This document shows positions 9,077-18,126 of a stretch of 64,000 nucleotides of DNA, in pieces. The stretch covers positions 248,001 through 312,000 of the forward strand of contig JALNZE010000001.1 of assembly GCA_023229465.1 (NCBI GenBank), read 5' to 3'. The position numbers and the translations under genes are program-made. The stretch's first letter is position 1. The number at the start of each line of letters is the position of its first letter. Under the pieces are notes generated by a model that saw only the letters and a program-made list of their open reading frames with translations, was not told where the DNA came from and did no database searches. The stretch comes from Chitinophagaceae bacterium. GTDB taxonomy: Bacteria > Bacteroidota > Bacteroidia > Chitinophagales > Chitinophagaceae.

Positions 9077-10312
9077 TTATACATAAATTAAATGTGTGAG
9101 CAGCCCATCCCGAAGCTTTGGTTCAAACCAGGTACTTTTAGGAGGCATTACATTGCCGCTGTCTGCTATATCAAATAACTGCTCAATGGTTACGGGATAT
9201 AAACTAAAGGCTGCTGCCATATTTCCACTGTCTACTCTCTTCTCCAGTTCACTCAGACCGCGTATCCCTCCAATAAAATCGACGCGGGTATCTGTACGCG
9301 GGTCCTTGATGCCGAGTAATTTATCCAGCACATTATTCTGCAAAATGGTCACATCAAGAATACCAATCGGATCAATGGTAAAAGTACCCGGTTTGGCGGT
9401 AAGCTTATACCAGTTATGATCCAGGTATAAACCAAACGTATGCAAAGCCTCCGGGCGATAGGCTTGCTGGTTAACAAGTTCAACTGAAAATAGTTTTCCC
9501 AGTTCCTTAATAAAATTCTTTGGGGTTAACCCATTCAGGTCTTTTACTGCCCGGTTATACTCCATAATAAACAACTGGTTCGATGGGAACAAAGTTGTGA
9601 GAAAATAGTCGGCGCCTGCAGATGCTGTTTCGCCCAAAGCCTTACGCACTTTGGCAGCCGAAGCTGCACGGTGATGCCCATCGGCTATATAAGTATATGG
9701 TATCTCTTTTTCGAAAAGGGTAGTGATCTGTTCTGCCGTGGCATCATTATTCACAATCCAGATAGTGTGTTGTATTCCATCATCGGCTGTAAAGTCATAG
9801 ACCGGTGATTTAGTCTCTTTCCATTGACTGATCAGGGAATCTACTGCCGGGTGGTTGCGATAGGCAAGGAAAACATTTCCGGTTTGAGCGCCCGAAATTT
9901 TTATATGATTGATCCTGTCCTGCTCTTTTTCCGGTCTTGTAAATTCATGTTTTTTAATAATACCATTTTCATAATCATCCACACTGCTTACGCATACCAG
10001 GCCAGTTTGGCTTCTGCCATTCATAATCAGCTGATAGATGTAATAACACTCTTTCGACTCGCGAAAAAGGATATCCCTTTGTATAAAAGCGGCCAGATTT
10101 TCTTTGGCTTGCTCATAAACAGCCGCCTCATGTACATCAACTGAATCAGGAAGGTCGATCTCACTTTTGGTTATATGCAGGAATGAACTGTGGTTGCCCA
10201 GGGCTTCCAGTTTTGCTTCTGCACTACTTAACACGTCGTAAGGACGGCTGGCTACCTGTTTTGCCAGTTGTGGCTGTGGGCGCAGTGCTTTAAAGGGTTT
10301 GATACTTGCCAT
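9077..10312 (-). CDS. DUF1015 family protein
   Basis: This 411-residue cytoplasmic protein matches the DUF1015 family along its length: an opening of the form IKPFKALRPQP, then ASRPYDVLS, a central aromatic region, and the family hallmark YIADGHHRAASA (about residues 207-218). Biochemical function is not established. Members are often near serine-biosynthesis genes in Bacteroidota, and serC does occur about 8 kb away here but is not adjacent. The start at 10312 gives a normal N terminus. No membrane or secretion signals are seen. Confidence 0.88.
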   Translation of the reverse strand: MASIKPFKALRPQPQLAKQVASRPYDVLSSAEAKLEALGNHSSFLHITKSEIDLPDSVDVHEAAVYEQAKENLAAFIQRDILFRESKECYYIYQLIMNGRSQTGLVCVSSVDDYENGIIKKHEFTRPEKEQDRINHIKISGAQTGNVFLAYRNHPAVDSLISQWKETKSPVYDFTADDGIQHTIWIVNNDATAEQITTLFEKEIPYTYIADGHHRAASAAKVRKALGETASAGADYFLTTLFPSNQLFIMEYNRAVKDLNGLTPKNFIKELGKLFSVELVNQQAYRPEALHTFGLYLDHNWYKLTAKPGTFTIDPIGILDVTILQNNVLDKLLGIKDPRTDTRVDFIGGIRGLSELEKRVDSGNMAAAFSLYPVTIEQLFDIADSGNVMPPKSTWFEPKLRDGLLTHLIYV

Positions 10313-10410
10313 TGCGCAAATATCCGTAAATAATCATAAACATAGTGTTATGAAAAATAGGAAGTGTTTTTGGCCTGCTCCATAGATAGTAAATAAAAGC
10401 CTAAGGCATC

Positions 10411-11355
10411 TTATTCAATTACACTAACAAACATTCGTAAAAATGATTTAAACATATTAATCCGACTGATAAATCTTTGAAACAAAATGATTCCGGTAAT
10501 GGCACAGGCAATACCTGCCAGTATATCTAACATATAATGATGACTGGTATACAAAGCGGCAAACCAGATACCCGCCATAATCAGTGCAAAAAAAATATTG
10601 ACACTTCCCAGTTTATTTTTAATGCCATAATATAATACTACCAATGGATAAGCGGCATGCAGAGAGGGCATGGCGGCAAAAACGTTAGAGCTTTTACTGT
10701 ATAATGTCTGAAAAACCGGCATATTAATCATAGCATCGAATCGCCATAATCCCGCGGTATTGCCGGGTGTGGAAGAAATAAACTGAAACCCGTATTGCTG
10801 AACATACCATGGGGGTGCGGCGGGGTATAAATAATAGATTGCAAAACCCAGGAGGTTAATCAGTAAAAAATTAAGAGAAAATTGCAAGAAGGCTAAGCGG
10901 TTACTGAAAAAAAGATACCCGGAAAAGGCAAGCGGAATGGGCATCCAGCAGAGATAGCTGATGCCTGCGATTATATCCAGAAAATTTGTGTGATGTTGCT
11001 GCCAGTATTCATTGGGGGTAACTATTTTTCCGTTGTACGGTATGCCAAAAATTCTTTTCTCCGCCAGGTAAAGATCTCCGATATGTACCTGCTGAAAAAG
11101 GTAATTAGGAAAAGCCTTCATGTAATCAAAAATGATCCAGAACACGATAAAAACAGAAAATCCCGTAATAAATTTTCGGGTAATACCAGACGAGAAATAC
11201 ATGGCATTAAACAATAGTACCAGGTACCCCTGTTCGCTTTTAAAGCCAATTAACCAATAGGAGAGCAATAGATATCCGATAGAAATAACGGCGCATATCC
11301 CTATATTTTTTTTGGAGAAGAACGCTATCTCCAGGTTTTTTGCTTGCCTATTCAT
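10411..11355 (-). CDS. inositol phosphorylceramide synthase (AUR1-like PAP2 membrane enzyme)
   Basis: This 314-residue polytopic membrane protein of the PAP2 phosphatase/phosphotransferase fold has about six or seven hydrophobic segments. Its motifs match fungal AUR1-type inositol phosphorylceramide synthases more closely than plain phosphatases: YPAAPPWYV (residues 178-186, compare APPWY in AUR1), AAMPSLHAAYP with catalytic His233, and TSHHYMLDILAG with His272/His273 and Asp277. The predicted reaction transfers phosphoinositol from phosphatidylinositol to ceramide, giving ceramide phosphoinositol. It is the last gene of the inositol-lipid operon, one base after the phosphatidylinositol-phosphate synthase gene. 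This fits the Bacteroides thetaiotaomicron pathway (from memory, BT_1522-BT_1526). A generic PAP2 phosphatase is the alternative. Confidence 0.85.
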   Translation of the reverse strand: MNRQAKNLEIAFFSKKNIGICAVISIGYLLLSYWLIGFKSEQGYLVLLFNAMYFSSGITRKFITGFSVFIVFWIIFDYMKAFPNYLFQQVHIGDLYLAEKRIFGIPYNGKIVTPNEYWQQHHTNFLDIIAGISYLCWMPIPLAFSGYLFFSNRLAFLQFSLNFLLINLLGFAIYYLYPAAPPWYVQQYGFQFISSTPGNTAGLWRFDAMINMPVFQTLYSKSSNVFAAMPSLHAAYPLVVLYYGIKNKLGSVNIFFALIMAGIWFAALYTSHHYMLDILAGIACAITGIILFQRFISRINMFKSFLRMFVSVIE

Positions 11356-11356
11356 A

Positions 11357-12682
11357 TCAGGGTTTGAATCTTTCTACCAATTCTTTGCCGGTTACGGCAT
11401 CGGTGCCTTTCATTTCCATGTAAACAATATTTGGCGCCCAAAAGCTACCTCCATCTACTTTTACAAAAATCCTTTTTAGGAAAGCCTGTTTTTTGTTGAT
11501 TGTTGCGAAAACATAATATTTATTATCTTTTGGTGAGGGCATGAGCAGAAATGACTGCTGTTTATAGGAAACAAAATTCAGTTTATACGATCCGTTACCC
11601 AATGATTGTGATTTAATGCCATACGCAAAAAATTTTTGTATATAGTTAAGTTCTTTGCGCATACCCCCCTCCGGATAACGTATCCAGAATACATGTACGG
11701 GTGTTTCTTCTATCAGTTGCCCCCTATTATTCAGGTTGAGTTCGCAAACGATGGTATTGGTATTCGCGGTTCGTTGCAGATAAAATAACTGCTTTGAATT
11801 ACCGGCAGGAACCGGAAACGTATCCTGGGGTTCGATAGTAAGTATGAAAGAAGGGGAAACCGATGATACAACTTTTCCGGAAACAGGTTTATCTGTAAAA
11901 GCAAATCCTGTTACAATAATCAAACCCATACCCAGCAATACTTTATTTACAGAAACGGTGCCGGATGCTTGTTTGGCATCTCTCAAATCCATTGTTTTTT
12001 TAGCAGACAATAGTCTTTTAACGGCCGTTATATTTGTGAGCAATGCCATTACTGTAATAGGTATGGTAAAGAAAGACATGGTTTCCAGCACATGGAAAGG
12101 AATCCCTGGGATATACCATGTATGATCACCTCCCACATAATACCCGATTATCCCGGAAGCAATCGCTGAAATGCCGATGGTTACTACTCTTTCCGGCCTT
12201 TGCATCAGGCCATCTTTGCATTCAATACCCAGCCCCTCGGCTCTCGCCCTTGTATAACTAACCATCATCGAACCGATCAATGCGATAAAGGCAAACAAAG
12301 AGCTCAGAAAATAATGATGTGCTACCAGGTAATAACAAATACCCAGAAACATTACCAATTCACTATACCTGTCTAACACAGAATCATATAAGGCGCCAAA
12401 TGAAGAACTCATTTTACCGATGCGGGCCACCTGCCCGTCAAGCATATCAAATAACCCCGCAAACAATATCAAAGCGCCCGCCCATCCAACATAAGACAGG
12501 TCGCCACGGTTACCTTCTTCTGCACCGGCAACAAAGATTGCCGCTACACCTATATTCAGCAGAAAGCCAATAGTTGTAACCACGTTGGGAGTTAGGCCCC
12601 ATGCCACCAGTAATTTTACAAAAGGATCAATAATGGTATATATCCCTTTTTGTAATCGTATTCTAACAGGAGTCTTTGCCAT
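11357..12682 (-). CDS. CDP-alcohol phosphatidyltransferase (PI-phosphate synthase) fused to DUF4833
   Basis: I start this gene at 12682 (MAKTPVRIR), giving 441 residues and a 28-base gap from the upstream gene. Residues about 1-230 are a six-helix CDP-alcohol phosphotransferase. The signature D-x2-DG-x2-AR-x8-G-x3-D-x3-D is complete: Asp79, Asp82, Asp100 and Asp104. The predicted reaction joins CDP-diacylglycerol and inositol-3-phosphate to make phosphatidylinositol phosphate, supplied by the inositol-phosphate synthase in the same operon. After another hydrophobic segment (about 250-270), residues about 290-441 form an extracytoplasmic beta-rich domain resembling DUF4833 (VFWIRYPEGG, VDGGSFWAPNIVYMEM). 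That fusion is unusual, since such a domain is not needed for catalysis in known enzymes of the family. Confidence 0.88.
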   Translation of the reverse strand: MAKTPVRIRLQKGIYTIIDPFVKLLVAWGLTPNVVTTIGFLLNIGVAAIFVAGAEEGNRGDLSYVGWAGALILFAGLFDMLDGQVARIGKMSSSFGALYDSVLDRYSELVMFLGICYYLVAHHYFLSSLFAFIALIGSMMVSYTRARAEGLGIECKDGLMQRPERVVTIGISAIASGIIGYYVGGDHTWYIPGIPFHVLETMSFFTIPITVMALLTNITAVKRLLSAKKTMDLRDAKQASGTVSVNKVLLGMGLIIVTGFAFTDKPVSGKVVSSVSPSFILTIEPQDTFPVPAGNSKQLFYLQRTANTNTIVCELNLNNRGQLIEETPVHVFWIRYPEGGMRKELNYIQKFFAYGIKSQSLGNGSYKLNFVSYKQQSFLLMPSPKDNKYYVFATINKKQAFLKRIFVKVDGGSFWAPNIVYMEMKGTDAVTGKELVERFKP

Positions 12683-12710
12683 TAAAAAATTCTTTTCGAT
12701 GGTATAATAT

Positions 12711-15263
12711 CTAAAAATCAAATTTAAAACGGGCACGGATGCCCCATGTTGCCACATATGGATTTTCGAGGTAACTAAACCTCTTTACCATGTCTACCCG
12801 TATCAACTTAAAAATATTGGTAATACCCACACTTCCTTCAATATAAGGCTTTTTTTCAAGGGTGAATGTAGTAGTAGCTCCCTGAAAAACAGGGTACCTG
12901 ATTAAGGAAGGATCACTGGAAGGCTTGTTCTCTTCTCTAACCCCCCCATACAATAGCTTTATAGAAACCACTTCCCTTAATTTTAATTTTTTCAATAACG
13001 GAACCCTGTTAAAGAAAAGCCCATTAAAGTAATGATCAATATTGAAGGCAATAAAACGATCACTCACGAATTCCTGAAAATTCATCAGATTATACGAATT
13101 CAACTGGTAGGCATAGGTTTGATTGGCGCGGTGAATAGTCATTAACGGATAAGGTAATTTCCCGAAAATATATCCTCCTTCCAACACAAGGTCGCTATAG
13201 CCCAGTTGCGATAGGAAAGCACGTTTCTCTACACGGCCACTGATATTCTGATAATTGTATTCGCTTTTTAAAATGCCTTTTACTCCTGCAATAAAGCGTA
13301 GCGTGAAAATGGGATATTTATTAACAATAGGGATGCGGTAAACTTTGCCCTGGTAAAATTTTTCATTGGGCGCCCAGCGAAGTTCACCGGAAAACTCAGA
13401 AGTAGTCAACTGATTGATATTTACATCTGCCCCATTTTCAGATTTGGTATAAACAATTGACCCTGCCGGTTTCTGTTTCCAGTTCCTGAATCCAATTGTT
13501 GAGGTTAGGTGATTGCCAAACTCACGGATATATTCCAATTTAATATTGGTATTATATAACCATTTATCATTCTGCCCTCTTTTAAAAGACAACAGAAAAT
13601 TGTCTTCCGATACAAACTGCAGATCCTGCCCTGGAATTTTGGTATCAAACTGGTAACTGGCCCTGATAAAATTCAATGGATACTGATAAATAGATTTATT
13701 ATTGAGTGAATAGGTTGTACTTAAAAAATATTTCCATTGTTCATCTTTAAATCCATAGGCGCCATAACCTTCAAAATAGATACGCTTGCTAAGTTTGGGA
13801 GTGGTTCTTCCGCCTAACCGTAACTTAAAACCTTCTACCGGGTTAAAGCCGTAAAAGGCGGCAGCGGGGCCCAGGTCAAACGCGCCAAATGAGGTATAAC
13901 CCGCTAACAGAAAAGTAAAGAATGCCATCGTTCTTCTGAATGAAGGCATCTTTTCAAGGCTATCAATATTATTGTACACTTTTTCTTCTGCAAGCGTTAA
14001 GCTATCGTGCCTTCCCGTCTGCCAAAAATTTTCGGATTGAACCGCCGCCTTATCCAGCTTTACCAGCGCCTGTCCTTCATACACACTATCCTGTAAAGGA
14101 ATATTGATCTTAAAATTTTTGAACGATACGGTACGTTCCCCAAAAAAGCCATTTCCTGAACTCTTGGTAACACCCGCATCTGCCATAATATGGCTCCTGC
14201 TCAGGTGATACCTTTTATCTTCACTTTTTTCAAAATCAAGATCCACCTGTAATTCACGAACAAAATTCAGGTTAACATTTTTACTTAGAAACATGTTTAT
14301 CTTCTGAACGGAATAGTTCCCATCAAGGGTGATCCACATATTTCCTCTGAACAGGAGGTCGTTTGTATTACGGGGTGTAAAATATAATTTGATCAGCTTT
14401 TGTCCATTCTCATCAGTAGTGGTATCCCTGATATAATACATGTAAAAGGTAGGTGCAAGATCTGCAATAGGACTAAGAAACTGGTAGGTAAATAGGGGGA
14501 TATCGTTATCATAAATATCCACATCCATGATCAGCCGGTTCAGGTAATTACTCACACCCGCATTATCTATGTACTCACCAAAGTTTACACGCTTTTCAGC
14601 AATAACAACTGTTTTTGTTTTTTCCGGTTTTTTACGAAAAAATTTATTAGATATGGTTTCTTCCAGGTACACGGGTAATAATGATTTGCCTGCAACCTTT
14701 ATTGTATCACGGTTCTCAAAAAGAAATGCATAGTTTTTCAGTAATTTCGAGTTGACAATCTTGTCATTCAGATTACTTAGGGATACTTCAAGCTTCTCAT
14801 ACTGTTCATACTGAACAAAATCATATCGCTCTGTTCTATTGATGGATTTGTTATCAATTACCCGCCTGATTAACTCAACAGCCGGGTTACTTTTATTACG
14901 GTACTTAGCTCTTTTATTAGTAGTAACCGTAACATTATTAAATGTTTTAGGATCTGTTTCAAGGGCAATATCGATAGTTTGTGTAATACCTATAGTAATC
15001 GGTTTTGCAACGACTTTATAGCCAACATGGGTTACCAGTATCGTTGCAATTTTACCGGAAGACCGTAGAGTATATCGCCCGAGGCTATCGGTAACCGTAC
15101 CCCTGCCACCTTTAAAAACAACGCTTACATATTGCAGCGGTTGTTGATTAACCATATCCGTAACCACACCCTGAACAACAGTTTGTGCAAAATTTTGCGC
15201 TAAACCAACAAAAAGGAAGAGTATCACTACCAATCCACCCCTTATCTTTCTACTTTTCATCAT
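12711..15263 (-). CDS. DUF5686 outer-membrane protein with carboxypeptidase-like regulatory domain
   Basis: The start at 15263 or 15260 (MMKSRKIRGG) gives about 850 residues and a proper signal peptide ending near NFAQ. It also avoids overlap with gtrA upstream. Residues about 27-110 are a CarboxypepD_reg-like beta-sandwich (VVQGVVTDMVNQQPLQYVSV, DSLGRYTL), followed by a long DUF5686 region whose C-terminal half has alternating aromatic strands and ends in the outer-membrane-type terminus RARFKFDF. It is probably an outer-membrane beta barrel with a periplasmic plug-like region. Its position inside the inositol-lipid operon, between gtrA and the PI-phosphate synthase, suggests but does not prove a role in placing those lipids in the outer membrane. 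Confidence 0.85.
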   Translation of the reverse strand: MMKSRKIRGGLVVILFLFVGLAQNFAQTVVQGVVTDMVNQQPLQYVSVVFKGGRGTVTDSLGRYTLRSSGKIATILVTHVGYKVVAKPITIGITQTIDIALETDPKTFNNVTVTTNKRAKYRNKSNPAVELIRRVIDNKSINRTERYDFVQYEQYEKLEVSLSNLNDKIVNSKLLKNYAFLFENRDTIKVAGKSLLPVYLEETISNKFFRKKPEKTKTVVIAEKRVNFGEYIDNAGVSNYLNRLIMDVDIYDNDIPLFTYQFLSPIADLAPTFYMYYIRDTTTDENGQKLIKLYFTPRNTNDLLFRGNMWITLDGNYSVQKINMFLSKNVNLNFVRELQVDLDFEKSEDKRYHLSRSHIMADAGVTKSSGNGFFGERTVSFKNFKINIPLQDSVYEGQALVKLDKAAVQSENFWQTGRHDSLTLAEEKVYNNIDSLEKMPSFRRTMAFFTFLLAGYTSFGAFDLGPAAAFYGFNPVEGFKLRLGGRTTPKLSKRIYFEGYGAYGFKDEQWKYFLSTTYSLNNKSIYQYPLNFIRASYQFDTKIPGQDLQFVSEDNFLLSFKRGQNDKWLYNTNIKLEYIREFGNHLTSTIGFRNWKQKPAGSIVYTKSENGADVNINQLTTSEFSGELRWAPNEKFYQGKVYRIPIVNKYPIFTLRFIAGVKGILKSEYNYQNISGRVEKRAFLSQLGYSDLVLEGGYIFGKLPYPLMTIHRANQTYAYQLNSYNLMNFQEFVSDRFIAFNIDHYFNGLFFNRVPLLKKLKLREVVSIKLLYGGVREENKPSSDPSLIRYPVFQGATTTFTLEKKPYIEGSVGITNIFKLIRVDMVKRFSYLENPYVATWGIRARFKFDF

Positions 15264-15267
15264 TAAA

Positions 15268-15639
15268 CTATTTAAACACAAATTTTTTTTGAAGTACATA
15301 ATTATATAATACACCTATCATCACAGATACTGTAATCTTGGATATGAGGTAAGTGAAGCCTCCGTAATTGGTTAAAAGAAATACACCGCCCGAAACCAAT
15401 ACCAGGTTGCCTATCCACACGAGTAAATATTTAATTGCCTGGAAATAAATCCGATGATCGCTGGTACTAAAAACCCATGACCTGTTCAGCTTAAAATTGA
15501 CAATGCCTCCACTGATCGTGCCAAGTATGCTGGCCAACAAATACCAGAATCCCACCCATTCTTTGAGTAAGACAGTTACCGTAAAATCAGCACCGGTAGC
15601 TGTTAAGGAAGCGGCCTGTGCTTTAATGAATTTGACCAT
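15268..15639 (-). CDS. GtrA family membrane protein
   Basis: This 123-residue protein has four predicted membrane helices and the GtrA/DPMS1 pattern: an N-terminal KFIKAQAASLTATGADF region, then GGIVNFKLNRSWVF between helices two and three. GtrA proteins are thought to help move polyprenyl-linked sugars across the inner membrane. In this operon, three bases after the PgpA-like gene and just before DUF5686, a part in moving or decorating inositol lipids is possible but is only inferred. No glycosyltransferase is adjacent, which is the usual GtrA partner. Confidence 0.85.
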   Translation of the reverse strand: MVKFIKAQAASLTATGADFTVTVLLKEWVGFWYLLASILGTISGGIVNFKLNRSWVFSTSDHRIYFQAIKYLLVWIGNLVLVSGGVFLLTNYGGFTYLISKITVSVMIGVLYNYVLQKKFVFK

Positions 15640-15642
15640 ATA

Positions 15643-16095
15643 TTACAATACATTAAAATAAACGATTGCCTGCAACAAAAGATTGGTGTAGAATCCTGCC
15701 AATACATCGTCTGCCATAACACCCCACCCGCCTGGCAATGATTCTGCTTTACGAATGAACAGGGGTTTAGCTATGTCAAAAAACCGGAACAAAATCAGGC
15801 CAACCAATACATTACTAAGTGTTACAGGTATGAAGAGCAGGCTGATGCACATTCCCGCTGCCTCATCAATCACTACCCTGCTGCTGTCGATGCCCCATAC
15901 TGCTTCTACCTTATTAGCGGACCAAATACCCACCACAATTAATAAAGTGGTAACTGCCGGCATGATTAGCTGAAAATGTCCGTTTGCCCGAACCATCCAC
16001 CAAACTCCACAAACTAAAAGGGCGGCAATGGTTCCCCCACCTTTACTATACCCGATACCCAGGCATGATGCTATGGTTTTGTGCAACCGGATCAT
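15643..16095 (-). CDS. PgpA-like phosphatase (probable phosphatidylinositol-phosphate phosphatase)
   Basis: This 150-residue membrane protein of the phosphatidylglycerophosphatase A family has conserved features GIGYSKGGGTIA near residue 20, VVIDEAAGMCISLLFIP around residue 75, FRFFDIAKPLFIRKAE, and MADDVLAGFYTNL near the end. Its ATG overlaps the stop of the inositol-phosphate synthase gene in an ATGA junction, so they are translationally coupled. In the Bacteroides pathway the PgpA-like gene of this cluster removes the phosphate from phosphatidylinositol phosphate; that assignment fits here better than phosphatidylglycerol synthesis. Activity on phosphatidylglycerophosphate cannot be excluded from sequence. 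Confidence 0.88.
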   Translation of the reverse strand: MIRLHKTIASCLGIGYSKGGGTIAALLVCGVWWMVRANGHFQLIMPAVTTLLIVVGIWSANKVEAVWGIDSSRVVIDEAAGMCISLLFIPVTLSNVLVGLILFRFFDIAKPLFIRKAESLPGGWGVMADDVLAGFYTNLLLQAIVYFNVL

Positions 16096-17417
16096 AGGGC
16101 TTCTACCAGATCCTGGTAATAATCCAACCCTAAATGTGTAATCAGGTCTTCTCCCATCAGATGCCTCAATGTATTCTGTAGCTTGATCAGTTGCTTGAAG
16201 ATATCATGCTCTGGCCTTAACCCGGTAGCGGTTTGCGGTGATTTGAAATAGAAGGATAACCATTCCTGGATGCCCGACATATGTGAACGTTTAGCAAGAT
16301 CCATCAACAAGGCAAGGTCCAATACAATAGGCGCGGCTAAAATGGAATCGCGGCAAAGAAAATTAATTTTAATCTGCATAGGATAGCCCAGCCAGCCAAA
16401 GATGTCAATATTATCCCAGCTCTCTTTGTTATCGCCATGTGGCGGATAATAATTGATGCGAACCTTATGATACAGATCACCATATAATTCGGGATTGATA
16501 TCCGGCCTGAGAATATCATCAAGTACACTTAGCTTGGAAACTTCTTTGGTTTTAAAATTTTCAGGTTCATCCAAAACCCAGCCATCCCGGTTTCCTAAAA
16601 TATTGGTAGAGAACCAACCCCTAATGCCTAATGCCCTTGCATGTAAACCCGGCGCCAGTATGGTTTTCATAAGTGTCTGTCCTGTTTTAAAGTCCTTCCC
16701 GCCAATGGGGGTATCAGTTTCTTTTGCCAACTGAATCAGGGCAGGAATATCGCAGGTAAGATTGGGCGCGCCATTGGCAAAGGGAACCCCTAAATGAAGG
16801 GCGGCATAGGCATAGATCATACTGGGAGATATAGCAGGATCATTATTTCGTAAGCCCTCTTCAAAAGATTCAATCGTTTGATGCACCGCAGACTCTTCAA
16901 TATATTTTTCAGTAGAACCACACCAAACAATTACGATTCTACTACAATTATTTGCATCTCGGAAATTTTCGATATCATCCATGACCGCTGTTGCAAGTTC
17001 GAATTTGGTGGCTGCTTTTTTTACATTATTCCCATCGAGGTTCTTGATATAAGATTTATCAAATACCGCTTTCATCGGCACTATCGCCTCCAATTCCGGC
17101 TTGATAGACAGCAGTAATCCGGGCTCCAATACTTTGGCGTTGAGGGCAGATTCATACACATTATCAGCATACACATCCCATCCGCCAAAAGCGATATCAT
17201 TGATGTGGGCAAGGGGTACAAAATCCTTTATGAGAGGGTACCTGTTTTCCGTTCGCTTTCCTAAACGGATACTACCCATTTGCGTTAATGAACCAATGGG
17301 TTGAGCTATTCCTTTTTTAACCGCTATCACTCCGGCGATCATTGTGGTAGCCACGGCACCAAGCCCGGGCAGTAATATTCCTAATTTTCCCTCAACAGTT
17401 TGGATGTGTGGTTGCAT
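16092..17417 (-). CDS. myo-inositol-3-phosphate synthase
   Basis: This 441-residue NAD-dependent enzyme converts glucose 6-phosphate to inositol 3-phosphate, the head-group precursor for the lipids made by the downstream genes. The Rossmann start LGILLPGLGAVATTMIAGV is near residues 12-30. The family core is unmistakable: GKDFKTGQTLMKT, then NILGNRDGWVLDEPENFKTK and EVSKLSVLDDIL, and later KINFLCRDSILAAP. It is the first biosynthetic gene of the operon, 40 bases after a TetR regulator on the same strand, and overlaps the next gene by four bases. Length and motifs are those of the bacterial/eukaryotic type, with no truncation. Confidence 0.95.
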   Translation of the reverse strand: MQPHIQTVEGKLGILLPGLGAVATTMIAGVIAVKKGIAQPIGSLTQMGSIRLGKRTENRYPLIKDFVPLAHINDIAFGGWDVYADNVYESALNAKVLEPGLLLSIKPELEAIVPMKAVFDKSYIKNLDGNNVKKAATKFELATAVMDDIENFRDANNCSRIVIVWCGSTEKYIEESAVHQTIESFEEGLRNNDPAISPSMIYAYAALHLGVPFANGAPNLTCDIPALIQLAKETDTPIGGKDFKTGQTLMKTILAPGLHARALGIRGWFSTNILGNRDGWVLDEPENFKTKEVSKLSVLDDILRPDINPELYGDLYHKVRINYYPPHGDNKESWDNIDIFGWLGYPMQIKINFLCRDSILAAPIVLDLALLMDLAKRSHMSGIQEWLSFYFKSPQTATGLRPEHDIFKQLIKLQNTLRHLMGEDLITHLGLDYYQDLVEAL

Positions 17418-17457
17418 TTTTTTGAATTTATACTTTTATGATTTATTTTTTTTTGAA

Positions 17458-18054
17458 TTAATTGGTTTTTAGTCCCCGCATCATAATGCCCAGGATTGAC
17501 TCAATTCTGGATTCAAGTTTTGCGTATTTATTACCAGTAAAGATGTCCCGCTCCAGTCCACGTAACGAACTCACAATTACAGATGGCAATATGTCCAGTT
17601 CTTTTTTGATATGCTTTGCAAATTCACCATTGGTAATCCCAAACGATAATATCTCTTTTATCAATTGGGTTTCATGTGTATCATATTCGGTGTGCAGGTG
17701 TTTCATACAACGCATGGTATCCTTTTGTTCACCAGTTACAATCTTGTATAAGTTCGCTTTTTTTTGTACCGCCCTGATCTTGGTTAAGGTGAACGCTTTT
17801 AATTTTTCTTCCGCGCTGGTTGCCTTGCTTACAGCCTCTTTTACACAAGCGAATACCTCTCCCATTTCCTTCAGGATAACTGTATCATATATCGCTTCTT
17901 TACTGCCGTAGTAATAATAAAGCGTACTTTTTCCTTTACCCATCGCTTTAGCGATATCTTCCATAGTGGTTTTCTTGATACCATATTGCCGGAAAAGTTT
18001 TTGGGCCTCTTTTAGAATTTCTTCCCTGATAATATCATCTTTGGCAATTGTCAT
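17458..18054 (-). CDS. TetR/AcrR family regulator of the inositol-lipid operon
   Basis: This 198-residue repressor-type protein has an N-terminal helix-turn-helix at about residues 25-50 (TTMEDIAKAMGKGKSTLYYY) and an all-helical ligand-binding half. It is the first gene of the same-strand cluster and ends 40 bases before the inositol-phosphate synthase gene, so it probably controls the operon including itself. Upstream, a -7-like TAATTTTG (18082-18089 on the opposite reading) overlaps a TAATTT...AAATTA inverted repeat (18064-18069 and 18084-18089) that could be its operator. The inducing ligand is unknown; a lipid is a reasonable guess. Confidence 0.88.
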   Translation of the reverse strand: MTIAKDDIIREEILKEAQKLFRQYGIKKTTMEDIAKAMGKGKSTLYYYYGSKEAIYDTVILKEMGEVFACVKEAVSKATSAEEKLKAFTLTKIRAVQKKANLYKIVTGEQKDTMRCMKHLHTEYDTHETQLIKEILSFGITNGEFAKHIKKELDILPSVIVSSLRGLERDIFTGNKYAKLESRIESILGIMMRGLKTN

Positions 18055-18063
18055 ATTTTAGAC

Positions 18064-18089
18064 TAATTTCGTATTCAGGTCCAAAATTA
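18064..18089 (-). promoter_or_regulatory. possible promoter and operator upstream of the tetR/inositol-lipid operon
   Basis: On the minus strand a TAATTTTG box (plus coordinates 18082-18089) fits the Bacteroidota -7 element TAnnTTTG, leaving a leader of about 20 bases before the TetR start. The 6-base arms TAATTT and AAATTA (14-base spacer) form an inverted repeat over the same site. I find no convincing -33 TTTG at the right distance, so this is tentative. Confidence 0.35.
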
Positions 18090-18126
18090 CTACAAAAAAA
18101 TCGAATGCGGCATACCGTCTGTCAAA

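Noticed and set aside
12683..12757. 25-codon N-terminal extension of the CDP-alcohol transferase
   Set aside because: It would overlap the upstream DUF5686 gene and is not family-like; the ATG at 12682 fits.
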